DNA of 64,000 bases from Nostoc calcicola FACHB-3891. Lineage in GTDB: Bacteria > Cyanobacteriota > Cyanobacteriia > Cyanobacteriales > Nostocaceae. A program made the translations under genes and the position numbers. The notes under the pieces were generated by a model, which was given only the letters and a program-made list of their open reading frames with translations, did not search any database and was not told where the DNA came from. The stretch spans positions 46,553-110,552 of the forward strand of contig NZ_JACJRQ010000026.1 in assembly GCF_014697355.1 (NCBI RefSeq). Reading direction: 5' to 3'. Below, piece by piece: positions 41,488 to 49,567 of the stretch; the first letter of the stretch is position 1, and every line of letters begins with the position of its first letter.

Positions 41488-41584
41488 TACAAAAGCGATT
41501 AGAAAAACAGCTTACAGCGTCAAAAATATTTTGGCTAAAGGTTATTCTCTCAGTCTATATAGTAGTTTATTTTACTTTTGATGG

Positions 41585-41690
41585 AACCTGGGGATTGGGG
41601 ATTGGGGACTGGGTACTGGGGACTGGGAGACAGGGAGAATAACCTATGCCCAATGCCCAACGCCCAATGCCCAATACCCAATCCCTATTT
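41585..41690. repeat. Tandem repeat tract inside the cpe operon
   Basis: GGGGATTGGGGATTGGGGAC and CTGGGTACTGGGGACTGGG, then the opposite type CCCAATGCCCAACGCCCAAT. It begins after the cpeS side and ends one base from the stop codon of the cpeD gene. Heptad repeat of the Nostoc STRR class, here lying within a transcription unit. Confidence 0.85.
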
Positions 41691-41691
41691 T

Positions 41692-42450
41692 TTAGACAAT
41701 CTCTGTGATGCTAACAATCTTGCCACTAGTGCGATTGATCCGCTGAATTTGCGGTGTCATCTTGCTAGCAGGAACAATGTACTCGGTTGTGGTGCGGCGG
41801 AGGGGATTATTGAATTTTCCACTTCCACCCTGAACGAGGATCTTAAATCTCTTTTCAGTACTACCGATCACAGAAGGTGACTTAATCTTAGCAGTGCTGT
41901 TGGTTGCTACTGAGTAAACCAACTGAGAGGACTTGATGGAGCTTGAGCTTTCAGCTACGCCACGAACAAGCCCAAAAATCCGGTTATAGCCAACTTGCTT
42001 TTGCCCTACTTGGCTACTGTTTCCCCGATAGTAGGGTACAGTATTTTCGCCAAAAGAAGCCTGATATTCAGGGCTATCGATGTAGGAGTCGATCTCAGCA
42101 TCATAACCGCTTTCAACGGTACGACGGATATGCTCAGAAACCTCTGTTTGATCGAGGGGAGCGCGACCTAGCAAATGTTTAAAGTTGAGTTCAATGAACC
42201 GATAGGGAGCAGTGCTTTCAAAAAACCGAGTCCGGTAAATCTCGGATTTAGCGACGATTCGCACAAAGTCACGAACGCTGATTTGGCGATCGCGCAATTG
42301 CGATTCACCAGTCACGAGCCGCTGACTTTCTAACAAGTGAGCGTTACCCAAAACCTGCTTATAAACGGCTCGAATCACTGCTTCCACTTCTTCAGTAGAG
42401 CTCGTTGACCACAACTCTACCTTCGGAGAATTTATAACTATGCTTCCCAT
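41692..42450 (-). CDS. cpeD: Phycoerythrin-associated rod linker (CpeD/CpeE type)
   Basis: A 252-residue linker. The phycobilisome linker domain covers about 15-150 (VIRAVYKQVLGNAHL, SQLRDRQISVRDFVRIVAKS, IELNFKHLLGRAPLDQ, FGENTVPYYRGNSSQVGQ), and a CpcD cap domain about 190-250 (RFKILVQGGSGKFNNPLRRT, IQRINRTSGKIVSITEI). It should sit inside a phycoerythrin hexamer of the rod. cpeD and cpeE products have the same layout, and only one of them is present, so the letter is uncertain. It follows cpeC by 36 bases. Confidence 0.87.
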   Translation of the reverse strand: MGSIVINSPKVELWSTSSTEEVEAVIRAVYKQVLGNAHLLESQRLVTGESQLRDRQISVRDFVRIVAKSEIYRTRFFESTAPYRFIELNFKHLLGRAPLDQTEVSEHIRRTVESGYDAEIDSYIDSPEYQASFGENTVPYYRGNSSQVGQKQVGYNRIFGLVRGVAESSSSIKSSQLVYSVATNSTAKIKSPSVIGSTEKRFKILVQGGSGKFNNPLRRTTTEYIVPASKMTPQIQRINRTSGKIVSITEIV

Positions 42451-42486
42451 GTACCTTTTCCCAAGCTTAGTTTGTGAATAGATTCT

Positions 42487-43350
42487 CTAGTTGACAGGAG
42501 TGATACTGGCAATTACACCACCCTGCTTGTGAATCCGTTGATACTCTTGTGAAAGTTGATTGTAGGGTACGAAATAGACCTGGTTACTGCGGCGGAACTT
42601 GGAAATGCTATTTACCACATTTGCCTTGTAACCAGTGACTTCAATCCGGTAAACCTTACCATCATCACCAGCTCCCACCCCTTGACGGGTTCTCGGAGTA
42701 GATGTTGGGTTGCGGAATGTAGCACCCTTGCTGGCTGGTGAAACTACAGGGCTAGGAGTATTTTGAATTACTAAGCTGTTCAATTTTGGTTGTTTGCCAG
42801 CTAAGTCACCTTTGAGACTACTACTAGAGGAACCACGTACCAATTGGAATATGTGGGTAAACTGAACCAAGCTCTGGATAGCTTCAGTTTTGTAGCCCCG
42901 AATGTAAGGTACTGTGTTTTCGCCGAAAGTCTCTTGGTATTCGTCGCTGTCTAAATAAGAATCAATGTCAGCTTCAAAGCCCTTTGTGTCCAGAATAGTG
43001 CTATGTGAACGGGTTTCTTCTAGATCCAATGGCGCACGACCAAGAAGATGTCTGAAATTTAATTCAATCGACCGATAGCGGGGAACGCTATCAAAAAAGC
43101 GCGAGCGGTAAAGTTCCGACTTGGCGACTTGACGCACGAACTCCCGAACGCTAATTTCACCCCGTTTGAGTTGGGATTCAGGAACGGGCAGCCGTTCACT
43201 CTCCAACACATAAGCATTGCCTAAAACTTGCTTGTAGACAGCTCTAATTACGGTTTCAATTTCCTCATTAGAGCGACCTGGCCACAGATCAATGGGATCG
43301 GTGTCTTCAAATAAAGCGACCCCTAATCGTGATGCTGGTCCGAAAGCCAT
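42487..43350 (-). CDS. cpeC: Phycoerythrin-associated rod linker CpeC
   Basis: A 287-residue linker heading the operon. Linker domain at about 18-165 (VIRAVYKQVLGNAYVLESER, SQLKRGEISVREFVRQVAKS, IELNFRHLLGRAPLDLEE, FGENTVPYIRGYKTEA); a Ser-rich hinge; and a CpcD cap at about 228-285 (KVYRIEVTGYKANVVNSISK, YQRIHKQGGVIASITPV). Length and first position in cpeC-D-S-T-R match CpeC. Expression in related species depends on green light and CpeR-type control. The upstream 250 bases carry two direct copies of TGATGTAAA on the coding strand. Confidence 0.88.
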   Translation of the reverse strand: MAFGPASRLGVALFEDTDPIDLWPGRSNEEIETVIRAVYKQVLGNAYVLESERLPVPESQLKRGEISVREFVRQVAKSELYRSRFFDSVPRYRSIELNFRHLLGRAPLDLEETRSHSTILDTKGFEADIDSYLDSDEYQETFGENTVPYIRGYKTEAIQSLVQFTHIFQLVRGSSSSSLKGDLAGKQPKLNSLVIQNTPSPVVSPASKGATFRNPTSTPRTRQGVGAGDDGKVYRIEVTGYKANVVNSISKFRRSNQVYFVPYNQLSQEYQRIHKQGGVIASITPVN

Positions 43351-43414
43351 TCAAACTATCTCCCAGTTAACAACTAAATTTTATGAGAAGGATACTCAGC
43401 AGATGTTAAAAAAC

Positions 43415-43505
43415 TTTACATCACTTTAAACAAGAGGGAAGGGCAGAGTCTTTAAAAGTCCTCTGAACGTCCATAATTCACAAGTTTTTTGAGTTTTTTA
43501 CATCA
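43415..43505 (-). promoter_or_regulatory. Direct TGATGTAAA repeats upstream of cpeC
   Basis: On the coding strand TGATGTAAA occurs at 43505-43497 and 43423-43415, 82 bases apart, with a related TGTGTAAAGG at 43520-43511. They lie 65-170 bases before the cpeC start. Could be a binding motif for the light-responsive regulator; no match to the RcaC L-box was seen. Speculative. Confidence 0.3.
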
Positions 43506-43618
43506 TTATGCCTTTACACATTCTGATACGATGCTGAAACCATATTTATTAAAATTTGTTAAGTTAAATGATACTCTAGAAAAACTTAAGCTTTTTTTTA
43601 GCATTTAATTTGGTTCTT

Positions 43619-43921
43619 GTGGCAAAGATAGTGGCAGGTGTGTATGCAAAAGCACTAGCCCGTAGCCTACGAGCAATCAAAAAAGATATGGCGATCGCAA
43701 ATTGCCATCCTCAAGCAATACGGTTCGGATAAGCAGTATGAACTTCCCTTGTGGTCTGGGAAATGGTTTTGGGGTAAGGGGATTTGGATGTATTGGAAAC
43801 CTTTCCCCTTTCCCCTTTCCCCTTTAACCGAACCGTATTCCATCCTCAAGGACGCTCAAGCTGTTGTGAGGCTGGGTTGAAGCGACTACAAAAGCGTCGT
43901 ACCGCTAAGAGGATGTTTTAA
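43619..43921 (+). pseudogene. Possible small ORF interrupted by MITE copy B
   Basis: Removing the MITE and one target copy (43716-43850) leaves a frame from GTG 43619 to TAA 43919-43921: VAKIVAGVYAKALARSLRAI, KKDMAIANCHPQGRSSCCEA, GLKRLQKRRTAKRMF (55 residues, basic). With the element present the frame stops at 43730. There is no clear ribosome site. It could be a real small basic protein or a repeat-derived frame; I do not recognise it. Confidence 0.35.
43716..43840. mobile_element. MITE with CAATACGGTTCGG TIRs and 10-bp target duplication (copy B)
   Basis: CAATACGGTTCGGATAA at 43716-43732 and inverse TTAACCGAACCGTATTC at 43824-43840 (two mismatches). CATCCTCAAG is duplicated exactly at 43706-43715 and 43841-43850. 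The interior differs from copy A: it holds GAACTTCCCTTGTGGTCTGG (shared inverted with 16475-16494) and a TTTCCCC tract. So only the ends are conserved between copies. Confidence 0.92.
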
Positions 43922-44216
43922 AAGTGGTTGGCTGTGATTTTAATACAATGATTACCCCCCTTAATCCCCCCGATGTATTGGCTACGGTGTATACAAAAGT
44001 TCTATCTGCAAAGGTTTCAAGCCTTCTAGACCCAATAAATTATCATTACGAGGGGAGCAATGCGAAGTCCTCAATAAAGGGCACAGCAGTGTTCCCTACG
44101 AAAGATGTGGTTTTTGAATCACCCATGTTTGGTATTTCCTGTCAATGCGTAATACTATTTCACGAAAACCTTGATACAGATAGATTTCTCGTAGGGGCAC
44201 GGCAGTGCCGTGCCCC
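43922..44216. repeat. Dispersed repeats between MITE copy B and protease gene
   Basis: Includes GATGTATTGGCTACGGTGTA at 43970-43989 (related to ATATCGGCTACGGTGTACAC at 49447-49466), a GGGCACAGCAGTG half palindrome at about 44080, and the palindrome GTAGGGGCACGGCA / TGCCGTGCCCCTCA at 44191-44220, which reaches the protease stop codon. A frame of 132 codons runs through but is repeat-derived. Confidence 0.65.
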
Positions 44217-45212
44217 TCATTCAAAGTCAGAATTGCAGCTTTCCCCTGGAGCTAATATGGGAGGGCATTCAGTTTGTGGAAGTTTTTCACGACATTTAAT
44301 ATTAACTATAGGCTCTTGTTGAGGAGAAATGGCTGATTGCAGTTTTATTTCTAATTTTTGACCCAGTTTTGCTCGCAGCATCTCAAAATTTTCCCGAATA
44401 GGAACACCTAAACCATAATTAAATTTTGGATCTGGTTGTAATGGCAGAGGTTTACAGCTATCATCAGATGTTGCTCCATTTCCATTCTGTCCTGCTTGAA
44501 TAGCAACAACATATCCACTGGAATCAAACACAGGGCCTCCACTCATCCCTTCAATAATATTGTTTGTATAACTTACATTCCAACCATTATTAGCGTCTGG
44601 ATTAATTTTACATATTTCACCTTCAGTCTTCTGAAATTGTCGTTGATTTCCTCCTGAGCAACTAGTCCATCCAAATCCATACACAGGCATTCCTGTCAAT
44701 ATAGATTTAGCTAATGGAGCAAATTGGTATTCTTGGCCTGGTTCAGCAGTAAATTTTATAATTGCTAAATCAGTAGATTCCCGAAATTTTTGAACATTTT
44801 CATCATAAGTATTTTCGTCTGCAACAATATATTCTTGATTATCTTTGGTTTGCAATTTGTATGGAGGATCGAAGGGAGTTGGTTCAGTTCCCACAACATG
44901 TGCAGCTGTTAATACGTAATACGTATTAGTATTATCTTGTCTATTAATAATTACACCTGAACCAGGTTTACCTCTTCCAGTAATAAACACAGTTGTTTCT
45001 TCTGCAATTTCTCTTATTTCTTCTGGTATTAAACCGGAGGTTGTCGGTGTCGGACTAGGGATTGTTGGTGTCGGACTAGGAATTGTCGGTGTCGGGCTAG
45101 GAGTCGAGATTGTCTGTGTCGGTTCAGGGATTGGAGTCTTTTTACCTTCACAACTTGAACCAATAAATATGATTCCGACAATCAGCATCATTAGCATTAA
45201 AAATTTTTTCAC
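44217..45212 (-). CDS. Lipoprotein trypsin-like serine protease with CPPILAPGxxC tail
   Basis: A 331-residue protein. The signal peptide ends in a lipobox-like IGSSC, making Cys21 the lipid-modified residue. A (S/P)TPT linker (about 32-58) leads to a chymotrypsin-fold domain (about 70-285) with His105 (TAAHVV), Asp148 (STDLAI) and Ser224 (GMSGGPV). The C-terminus TECPPILAPGESCNSDFE (314-331) shares the CPPIL(A/P)PGxxC motif with the kinase and the small protein of the same cluster. Expected in the periplasm or outer membrane. Last gene of a minus-strand series; its stop codon lies inside a dispersed palindrome, so the extreme tail may have been altered by insertion. Confidence 0.9.
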   Translation of the reverse strand: MKKFLMLMMLIVGIIFIGSSCEGKKTPIPEPTQTISTPSPTPTIPSPTPTIPSPTPTTSGLIPEEIREIAEETTVFITGRGKPGSGVIINRQDNTNTYYVLTAAHVVGTEPTPFDPPYKLQTKDNQEYIVADENTYDENVQKFRESTDLAIIKFTAEPGQEYQFAPLAKSILTGMPVYGFGWTSCSGGNQRQFQKTEGEICKINPDANNGWNVSYTNNIIEGMSGGPVFDSSGYVVAIQAGQNGNGATSDDSCKPLPLQPDPKFNYGLGVPIRENFEMLRAKLGQKLEIKLQSAISPQQEPIVNIKCREKLPQTECPPILAPGESCNSDFE

Positions 45213-45367
45213 AGCGATCCAAAATAAAATCCAAAATTGAACACATTTTTATTTAGTCAGTATAATCTTAAATATTGCTAAATAAGTAAGTTGGTAAGAA
45301 AAATTCAATTTCAGATTGTTATGTGTGTTATTTCTCAAAGTACGGGATGTCCTGAAAGATAACCCAT

Positions 45368-46660
45368 CTATTTATCTTGGTCTTTTGTTGAAGATATATT
45401 TTCTACCTTCTTTATTTTGTGTTTTTTTATTCTATAAAATGCTTTGAATAATTGCTGAATTTTTGTTTTCCAGCTTGATAGTTTTTGTTTTGGTTTTGTA
45501 ATTTTTAGCTGCTGTTTTTCTGAATAAAGATGAAATTCTGGGTGTTTTTCTTGCTCTTCATTAGCTAGACGATTCAATTTAAGATTAGATTGTTGTTCTT
45601 TTTGCTTATTGTTGATAGCTAGAGATTTTTGCTGAGTTTCTGCTTTATATTTATTCCACTGCTTCAATGAATACCAAACAATACTTATAATCAGAGCCAC
45701 AACAAGAATTAGAATTATATTTGTTATTAAGCTATTGCTGATTACAATCCCTTGAGCTTCTGAATTTCTGTAAGAATTTCGTTGGGTATTCCCAGATGAA
45801 GAAGATTGAGGAGTAATTTCTATTGGTGAGTTTATATTATCCAGCTTGGTATATGTTTCAATCGGAATACCCCAAGCAAAGTATCCCATCAATAATTTAA
45901 TATTTTTCTCTGGTTGAGTATTATCATCAAATTTGTATGGATCTGGAGCATTGGCAAAGGGCGAACCTACAAATTTACTCCTACCATTAACCCCCACTAC
46001 TTCACCTACGGTGTCTATGATTGGCCCACCGCTGGTTCCTGATTGAACATCAATATCGTATCCTATTCTGTAGCCATTAACTAAAGTTTTTCCCTGCAAG
46101 AGAAATTCTATAGGAGCGATTACACCTGATTTAATTGTTAGTTTAGGTTTACATTGAATAGATTCACATGGAAAGCCAGCGACAAAAATTTTGTTTTGTG
46201 GTTGCAATCTGTCAGATTTACCTAATTTTGCTGTTTCATATCCAACAGAACTGCTAAAAGTTAATGTGGCTAAGTCATAGTTCTTAAATTTATTCGTATT
46301 TTTCGGTAAAAAAGCTTTGTAAGTGCGATTTTCATAAGTTTTAATTTGATACTGATACCCAGTATGCAGTTTTTTTACTACATGATCGTTAGTTAATATT
46401 TGGTAATCAAAATTATTACCTTGTTTACTTTGTTTTTTAACTATAAATCCAGTTCCAATAAAGTTTTCTTCTTGTTGAGAAACTAGTTCAAATATTTGAA
46501 CTGTAATTTTTTGAGCAATACTATTAATTTCTGTATCAGATTTGTTATTGCTAGGGATGGTTTGAGCAATAACCAAAGAATTAATAGCCTGCGTTGATGC
46601 TTCCAACAATGGGACACAAATGCAGGCTAAACTCAAGACTATGGTCAAAGTTCGTTTCAT
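45368..46660 (-). CDS. Membrane-anchored trypsin-like serine protease
   Basis: A 430-residue protein (ATG 46660; an in-frame TTG lies two codons upstream). A signal peptide (LTIVLSLACICVPLLEAS) is followed by a chymotrypsin-like domain (about 40-275): His93 (TNDHVV), Asp129 (NYDLAT), Ser210 (SGTSGGPI). A membrane helix (ITNIILILVVALIISIVWYS, about 306-328) and a 100-residue very basic cytoplasmic tail rich in Lys and Gln follow. The protease is thus outside and the tail inside, a layout suited to signalling across the membrane or to tethering. It lies between the COP23 gene (36 bases upstream) and the lipoprotein protease gene (155 bases downstream), likely the same transcript. Confidence 0.9.
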   Translation of the reverse strand: MKRTLTIVLSLACICVPLLEASTQAINSLVIAQTIPSNNKSDTEINSIAQKITVQIFELVSQQEENFIGTGFIVKKQSKQGNNFDYQILTNDHVVKKLHTGYQYQIKTYENRTYKAFLPKNTNKFKNYDLATLTFSSSVGYETAKLGKSDRLQPQNKIFVAGFPCESIQCKPKLTIKSGVIAPIEFLLQGKTLVNGYRIGYDIDVQSGTSGGPIIDTVGEVVGVNGRSKFVGSPFANAPDPYKFDDNTQPEKNIKLLMGYFAWGIPIETYTKLDNINSPIEITPQSSSSGNTQRNSYRNSEAQGIVISNSLITNIILILVVALIISIVWYSLKQWNKYKAETQQKSLAINNKQKEQQSNLKLNRLANEEQEKHPEFHLYSEKQQLKITKPKQKLSSWKTKIQQLFKAFYRIKKHKIKKVENISSTKDQDK

Positions 46661-46696
46661 CAGCAAACTGCTTTTTTAAGCTGTCGAAGTTTAAAG

Positions 46697-47245
46697 TTAT
46701 CTAGTTCTACAAACATATTTAGCACTAGATTTACCTTGTAAATATAAACGAACATTAACATACAAGGGGCAACTTGTTGCTGTTACGCCTAATGAAGGTC
46801 CTACTTCAGGACTAACAATTTCTAGTAACTCTTTGACGATCGCATCGGGAGGTGTGCGTCCATTAGGATCTAAAGTATAAATCAGCCCTTTGCAACCACC
46901 ACCTTGAAAATCAGTTCGGCAAACGATAGGATACTTTCCGTCTTTAGTCCTACCGGTAGTCATGTAAAACGGACGCTGATTTATCATGTAGTCATTTAAT
47001 CTGCTAGTCACTTCCAGACAGCGTTGTTCGCGTGTATAGTTAGCTAAACCACCAAAGTCAGAAGTCCAACGAATAAAGGGTTTGTCTCTGCGTGAGTCTT
47101 GGTAGACAGTTGTCCATGTACCATTAGATTTTTTGCAAACAAAACGTTCACTGATATTTGCCTGAGCATTTGTAGTGGGTGCAATAGCAGATGCTAATGT
47201 CAACATCAATGCTGCCATTAGAGATAAACTACTTTTTGGGTTCAT
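46697..47245 (-). CDS. COP23-domain exported protein
   Basis: A 182-residue protein with a signal peptide (LMAALMLTLASAIAPTTNAQ, cleavage near 28) and a single COP23 domain filling the rest: RFVCKKSNGTWTTVYQ, EQRCLEVTSRLNDYM, YPIVCRTDFQGGGCKG and a C-terminal CPLYVNVRLYL...YVCRTR. Three cysteine pairs suggest disulphides outside the cytoplasm. Function unknown. It is the second COP23 gene of this window, again next to secreted proteases. Confidence 0.87.
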   Translation of the reverse strand: MNPKSSLSLMAALMLTLASAIAPTTNAQANISERFVCKKSNGTWTTVYQDSRRDKPFIRWTSDFGGLANYTREQRCLEVTSRLNDYMINQRPFYMTTGRTKDGKYPIVCRTDFQGGGCKGLIYTLDPNGRTPPDAIVKELLEIVSPEVGPSLGVTATSCPLYVNVRLYLQGKSSAKYVCRTR

Positions 47246-47461
47246 TTTTGTACCTCTTGCAGGATGATAGAAAGAATATTTTTGTATATTTCAATATCTT
47301 ACGATATGAAGCTATGTATACATTTTAAGTTTTAGTATTTTGTCTTTTTTTTTGGTAAAGATTCTGTATTTTATGGCTGAATAAATACTACTTAAATACT
47401 ATTAGCTCCTGGAAGTTGTACAGCATTTTTGATAACTTTGGTGATGGTAGATTTATTTAGC

Positions 47462-47686
47462 TTATCTCTCCGTGATAGTTTTTTCAGGATATCGATAGTT
47501 GCAAACTTTACCCGGAGGTAAGATAGGAGGACAGGGATTTATGTTTATTTCTTCAGTCGGTTGGACGTTCTTGAACCAACCAAAGCGATCGCAAGTAGTA
47601 TAAGCAAAGGTTCCTAGTCCTGCGAGACTACCAAGAGTAGTGATAATGGATAATGCTACTTGTAATCCGCGATTCTCAATAATCAT
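47462..47686 (-). CDS. Small membrane protein with CPPILPPGxxC tail
   Basis: A 74-residue protein. One membrane helix (LQVALSIITTLGSLAGLGTF, about 8-27) is followed by a short linker and the motif INPCPPILPPGKVC (49-62), then NYRYPEKTITER. The motif is nearly the same as the C-terminal end of the neighbouring kinase (INPCPPILAPGQIC), so the two may descend from one tail sequence. No known family recognised. It sits 21 bases after the kinase stop, so co-translation is likely; 216 bases then separate it from the COP23 gene. Confidence 0.75.
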   Translation of the reverse strand: MIIENRGLQVALSIITTLGSLAGLGTFAYTTCDRFGWFKNVQPTEEININPCPPILPPGKVCNYRYPEKTITER

Positions 47687-47707
47687 AGTAGTCTTTTTCT
47701 GCTTTTA

Positions 47708-48853
47708 TCATTTTTTACAAATTTGGCCAGGTGCCAGAATTGGAGGACAAGGATTAATTTTTTCTTGATTTTTATTGCTATCAGATACGTTGGAAGATTT
47801 AGAATCAGCTTTTTTTGGTGTTAGTTTTTGGGGTTCCGGTTGAGAAATGTCAGAGTTTACTTGTAGGGGCATGAGTAATTTTCTGACAGCAAAAAATGAC
47901 GTTGAACCAAATATTCCAATTACTATGAGTGGTAAAATTGGAAACTTGAGCCATTGGGCTATGACGTTTGTTGGCTGGAAAAGAGTTTTGTGTATAGTTT
48001 GAAGTGGCAAATGATTTTTTGGTGCAAGCATCAGAGTGTTTTTCGGTTGTTTTACTCGCACTAAATCAACTAGTACATCCTCTGGTGATTGATATCGACT
48101 GCGATAGTCTTCATCAACCATTTTTTGGAGGATTTCTACTAAGCGATCGCTACCTGGGATTTGATTAGACCAAATTACCTTACCTGTGTCATCTTTTAAC
48201 TTTTCTGGTTCTAATCCTGTTAGCGCTTCTAGCGCTGTCATTCCCAACGCATATATATCACTATTGAATTTTGCCGAGCCGTTGAATTGTTCTCGCGGGC
48301 TGTATCCTGGGGTGTAAATAATTGTTGGTTTGGGCTGCAATTGGGTTATTTCTTTTACTGCACCAAAATCAATCAATGTGGGTTTGCCGTCACTCGCACG
48401 TATAATAATGTTATCTGGCTTAATGTCTCGGTGAACTATTCCCTTTTCATTTATTACTTTGAGAATACACAAAACATCTTTGAGCAAATCCACTACTTCA
48501 TTTTCTGGTAGTCTGATTTTTTGAGCTAATTCTTCTCTGAGGGTTTGTCCTTCAATAAACTCTTGGATTAAATAAAATTCTTGATTTTCTTCAAAAAATG
48601 CTATAAAACGCGGTATTTGGTTGTTTTGTAAGCCATTACTCAACTCATATAAAACTTCCCCTTCCCTGTCAAATAATTCCTTAGCCTTATTAAATGTCGA
48701 TTGACTATTACAAACAAAGGAAAATTGCTTAACTACAACCTTGCGTTTTTTCGCGTGTAAATCTTCTGCTAGGTAAGTTCGCCCAAAATTTCCTTCACCT
48801 AAGCTAGATAGGATTTGATAGTGTCCGCCGATCGTTTGCTTTGTTCTAGTCAT
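47708..48853 (-). CDS. Hanks-type Ser/Thr protein kinase, membrane-anchored
   Basis: A 381-residue protein (ATG 48853; a TTG 48 bases upstream was rejected because the kinase domain begins at YQILSSLGEGNFGRTYLAED). The glycine loop GEGNFG, Lys42 (VVVKQF), catalytic Asp143 in HRDIKPDN, and Asp162 in DFG are all present, so it should be active. The kinase domain ends at about 268, a membrane helix follows (ILPLIVIGIFGSTSFFAV, about 306-323), and the outer tail ends INPCPPILAPGQICKK (366-381). It heads the cluster with a small membrane protein, COP23 and two proteases, suggesting that it senses an envelope signal through this tail (inference). Confidence 0.92.
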   Translation of the reverse strand: MTRTKQTIGGHYQILSSLGEGNFGRTYLAEDLHAKKRKVVVKQFSFVCNSQSTFNKAKELFDREGEVLYELSNGLQNNQIPRFIAFFEENQEFYLIQEFIEGQTLREELAQKIRLPENEVVDLLKDVLCILKVINEKGIVHRDIKPDNIIIRASDGKPTLIDFGAVKEITQLQPKPTIIYTPGYSPREQFNGSAKFNSDIYALGMTALEALTGLEPEKLKDDTGKVIWSNQIPGSDRLVEILQKMVDEDYRSRYQSPEDVLVDLVRVKQPKNTLMLAPKNHLPLQTIHKTLFQPTNVIAQWLKFPILPLIVIGIFGSTSFFAVRKLLMPLQVNSDISQPEPQKLTPKKADSKSSNVSDSNKNQEKINPCPPILAPGQICKK

Positions 48854-49567
48854 TTTTACCGCCGCGAAGACACTTATACAATTTTTAGAATAACTCAACA
48901 ATAATGACTTGTCAAAAAATTAGCACTTACACATTTTAGAATTATTACTGAATACTAAAACTGTGGGTAAAAGTCAGTATACTAATAGCATTTTGGATTT
49001 TGGATTTGAGATTTTGTCGAAAGTCTGGGCGTTGGCTTTTGGCGATCGCCCAACTGCGAATTTGTATAATATCGTGTCCGCCAAATTACCCGAACCTACC
49101 CCGCGATATCGGGGAGATTGGCTCAAGCACAGCTTTAGTTCTTAGGGGTTCCAGGTATTTGCTTAGAGCAATTTTCAGGTAAATAGACCACGTTGTAGGG
49201 TAGCACAGCTATCATTGGTGTCAACTTAACCAGGACTTACGCAAAAATAGATAACTTCGCTTAATTTATCGAACCGCCTTCTCTACGAGACGCGAAGCCA
49301 ACGCGAAGCGTCTCGAAGAGAAGAACGCCAAGAGTTCGTAGAGTTTGCGTAAGTCCTATTAACGTGAAACCCTGATGAAGACGCGATCTTGAGTTCGCTC
49401 ACTGACCATCACTCAACGCGTTACCCCACCCTAACCCTCCCCAATATATCGGCTACGGTGTACACACAAATAGACCCAGAGCAAGTTTCCAGCCAAAAAA
49501 GGTGGACTCAAACTGCTCAAACCCCCGAACCAAAGTAGTAAGGGACATCCAAGAATGTAGCTATAAT
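48854..49567. other. Gene-free stretch made of dispersed repeats
   Basis: No supported gene. 48854-49000 is the promoter side of the kinase gene. 49164-49210 matches the AGGTAAATAGACCAC / GTAGGGTAGCACAGCT palindromic element (left half). 49230-49358 is a MITE. 49208-49440 is the inverted second copy of the 33301-33400 repeat. 49447-49466 matches 43970-43989. Confidence 0.7.
49230..49358. mobile_element. MITE-like element in TTAA target, TIR AGGACTTACGCAAA (copy 2)
   Basis: CCAGGACTTACGCAAA at the left and TTTGCGTAAGTCCTA at the right, flanked on both sides by TTAA (49226-49229 and 49359-49362). The related locus at 33380-33395 (inverse strand) has a single TTAA at this point, so it is an uninterrupted homologue. 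The interior holds CTCTACGAGACGCGAAGCCA-type inverted repeats and no ORF. Confidence 0.88.

Noticed and set aside
38304..43840. Interpreting the region between the two MITEs as a composite transposon
   Set aside because: Each copy has its own independent target duplication, so they inserted separately; joint mobility is only a possibility.
43924..44322. 132-codon plus-strand frame opposite the protease gene end
   Set aside because: Composed of dispersed repeats and antisense of the protease C-terminus.
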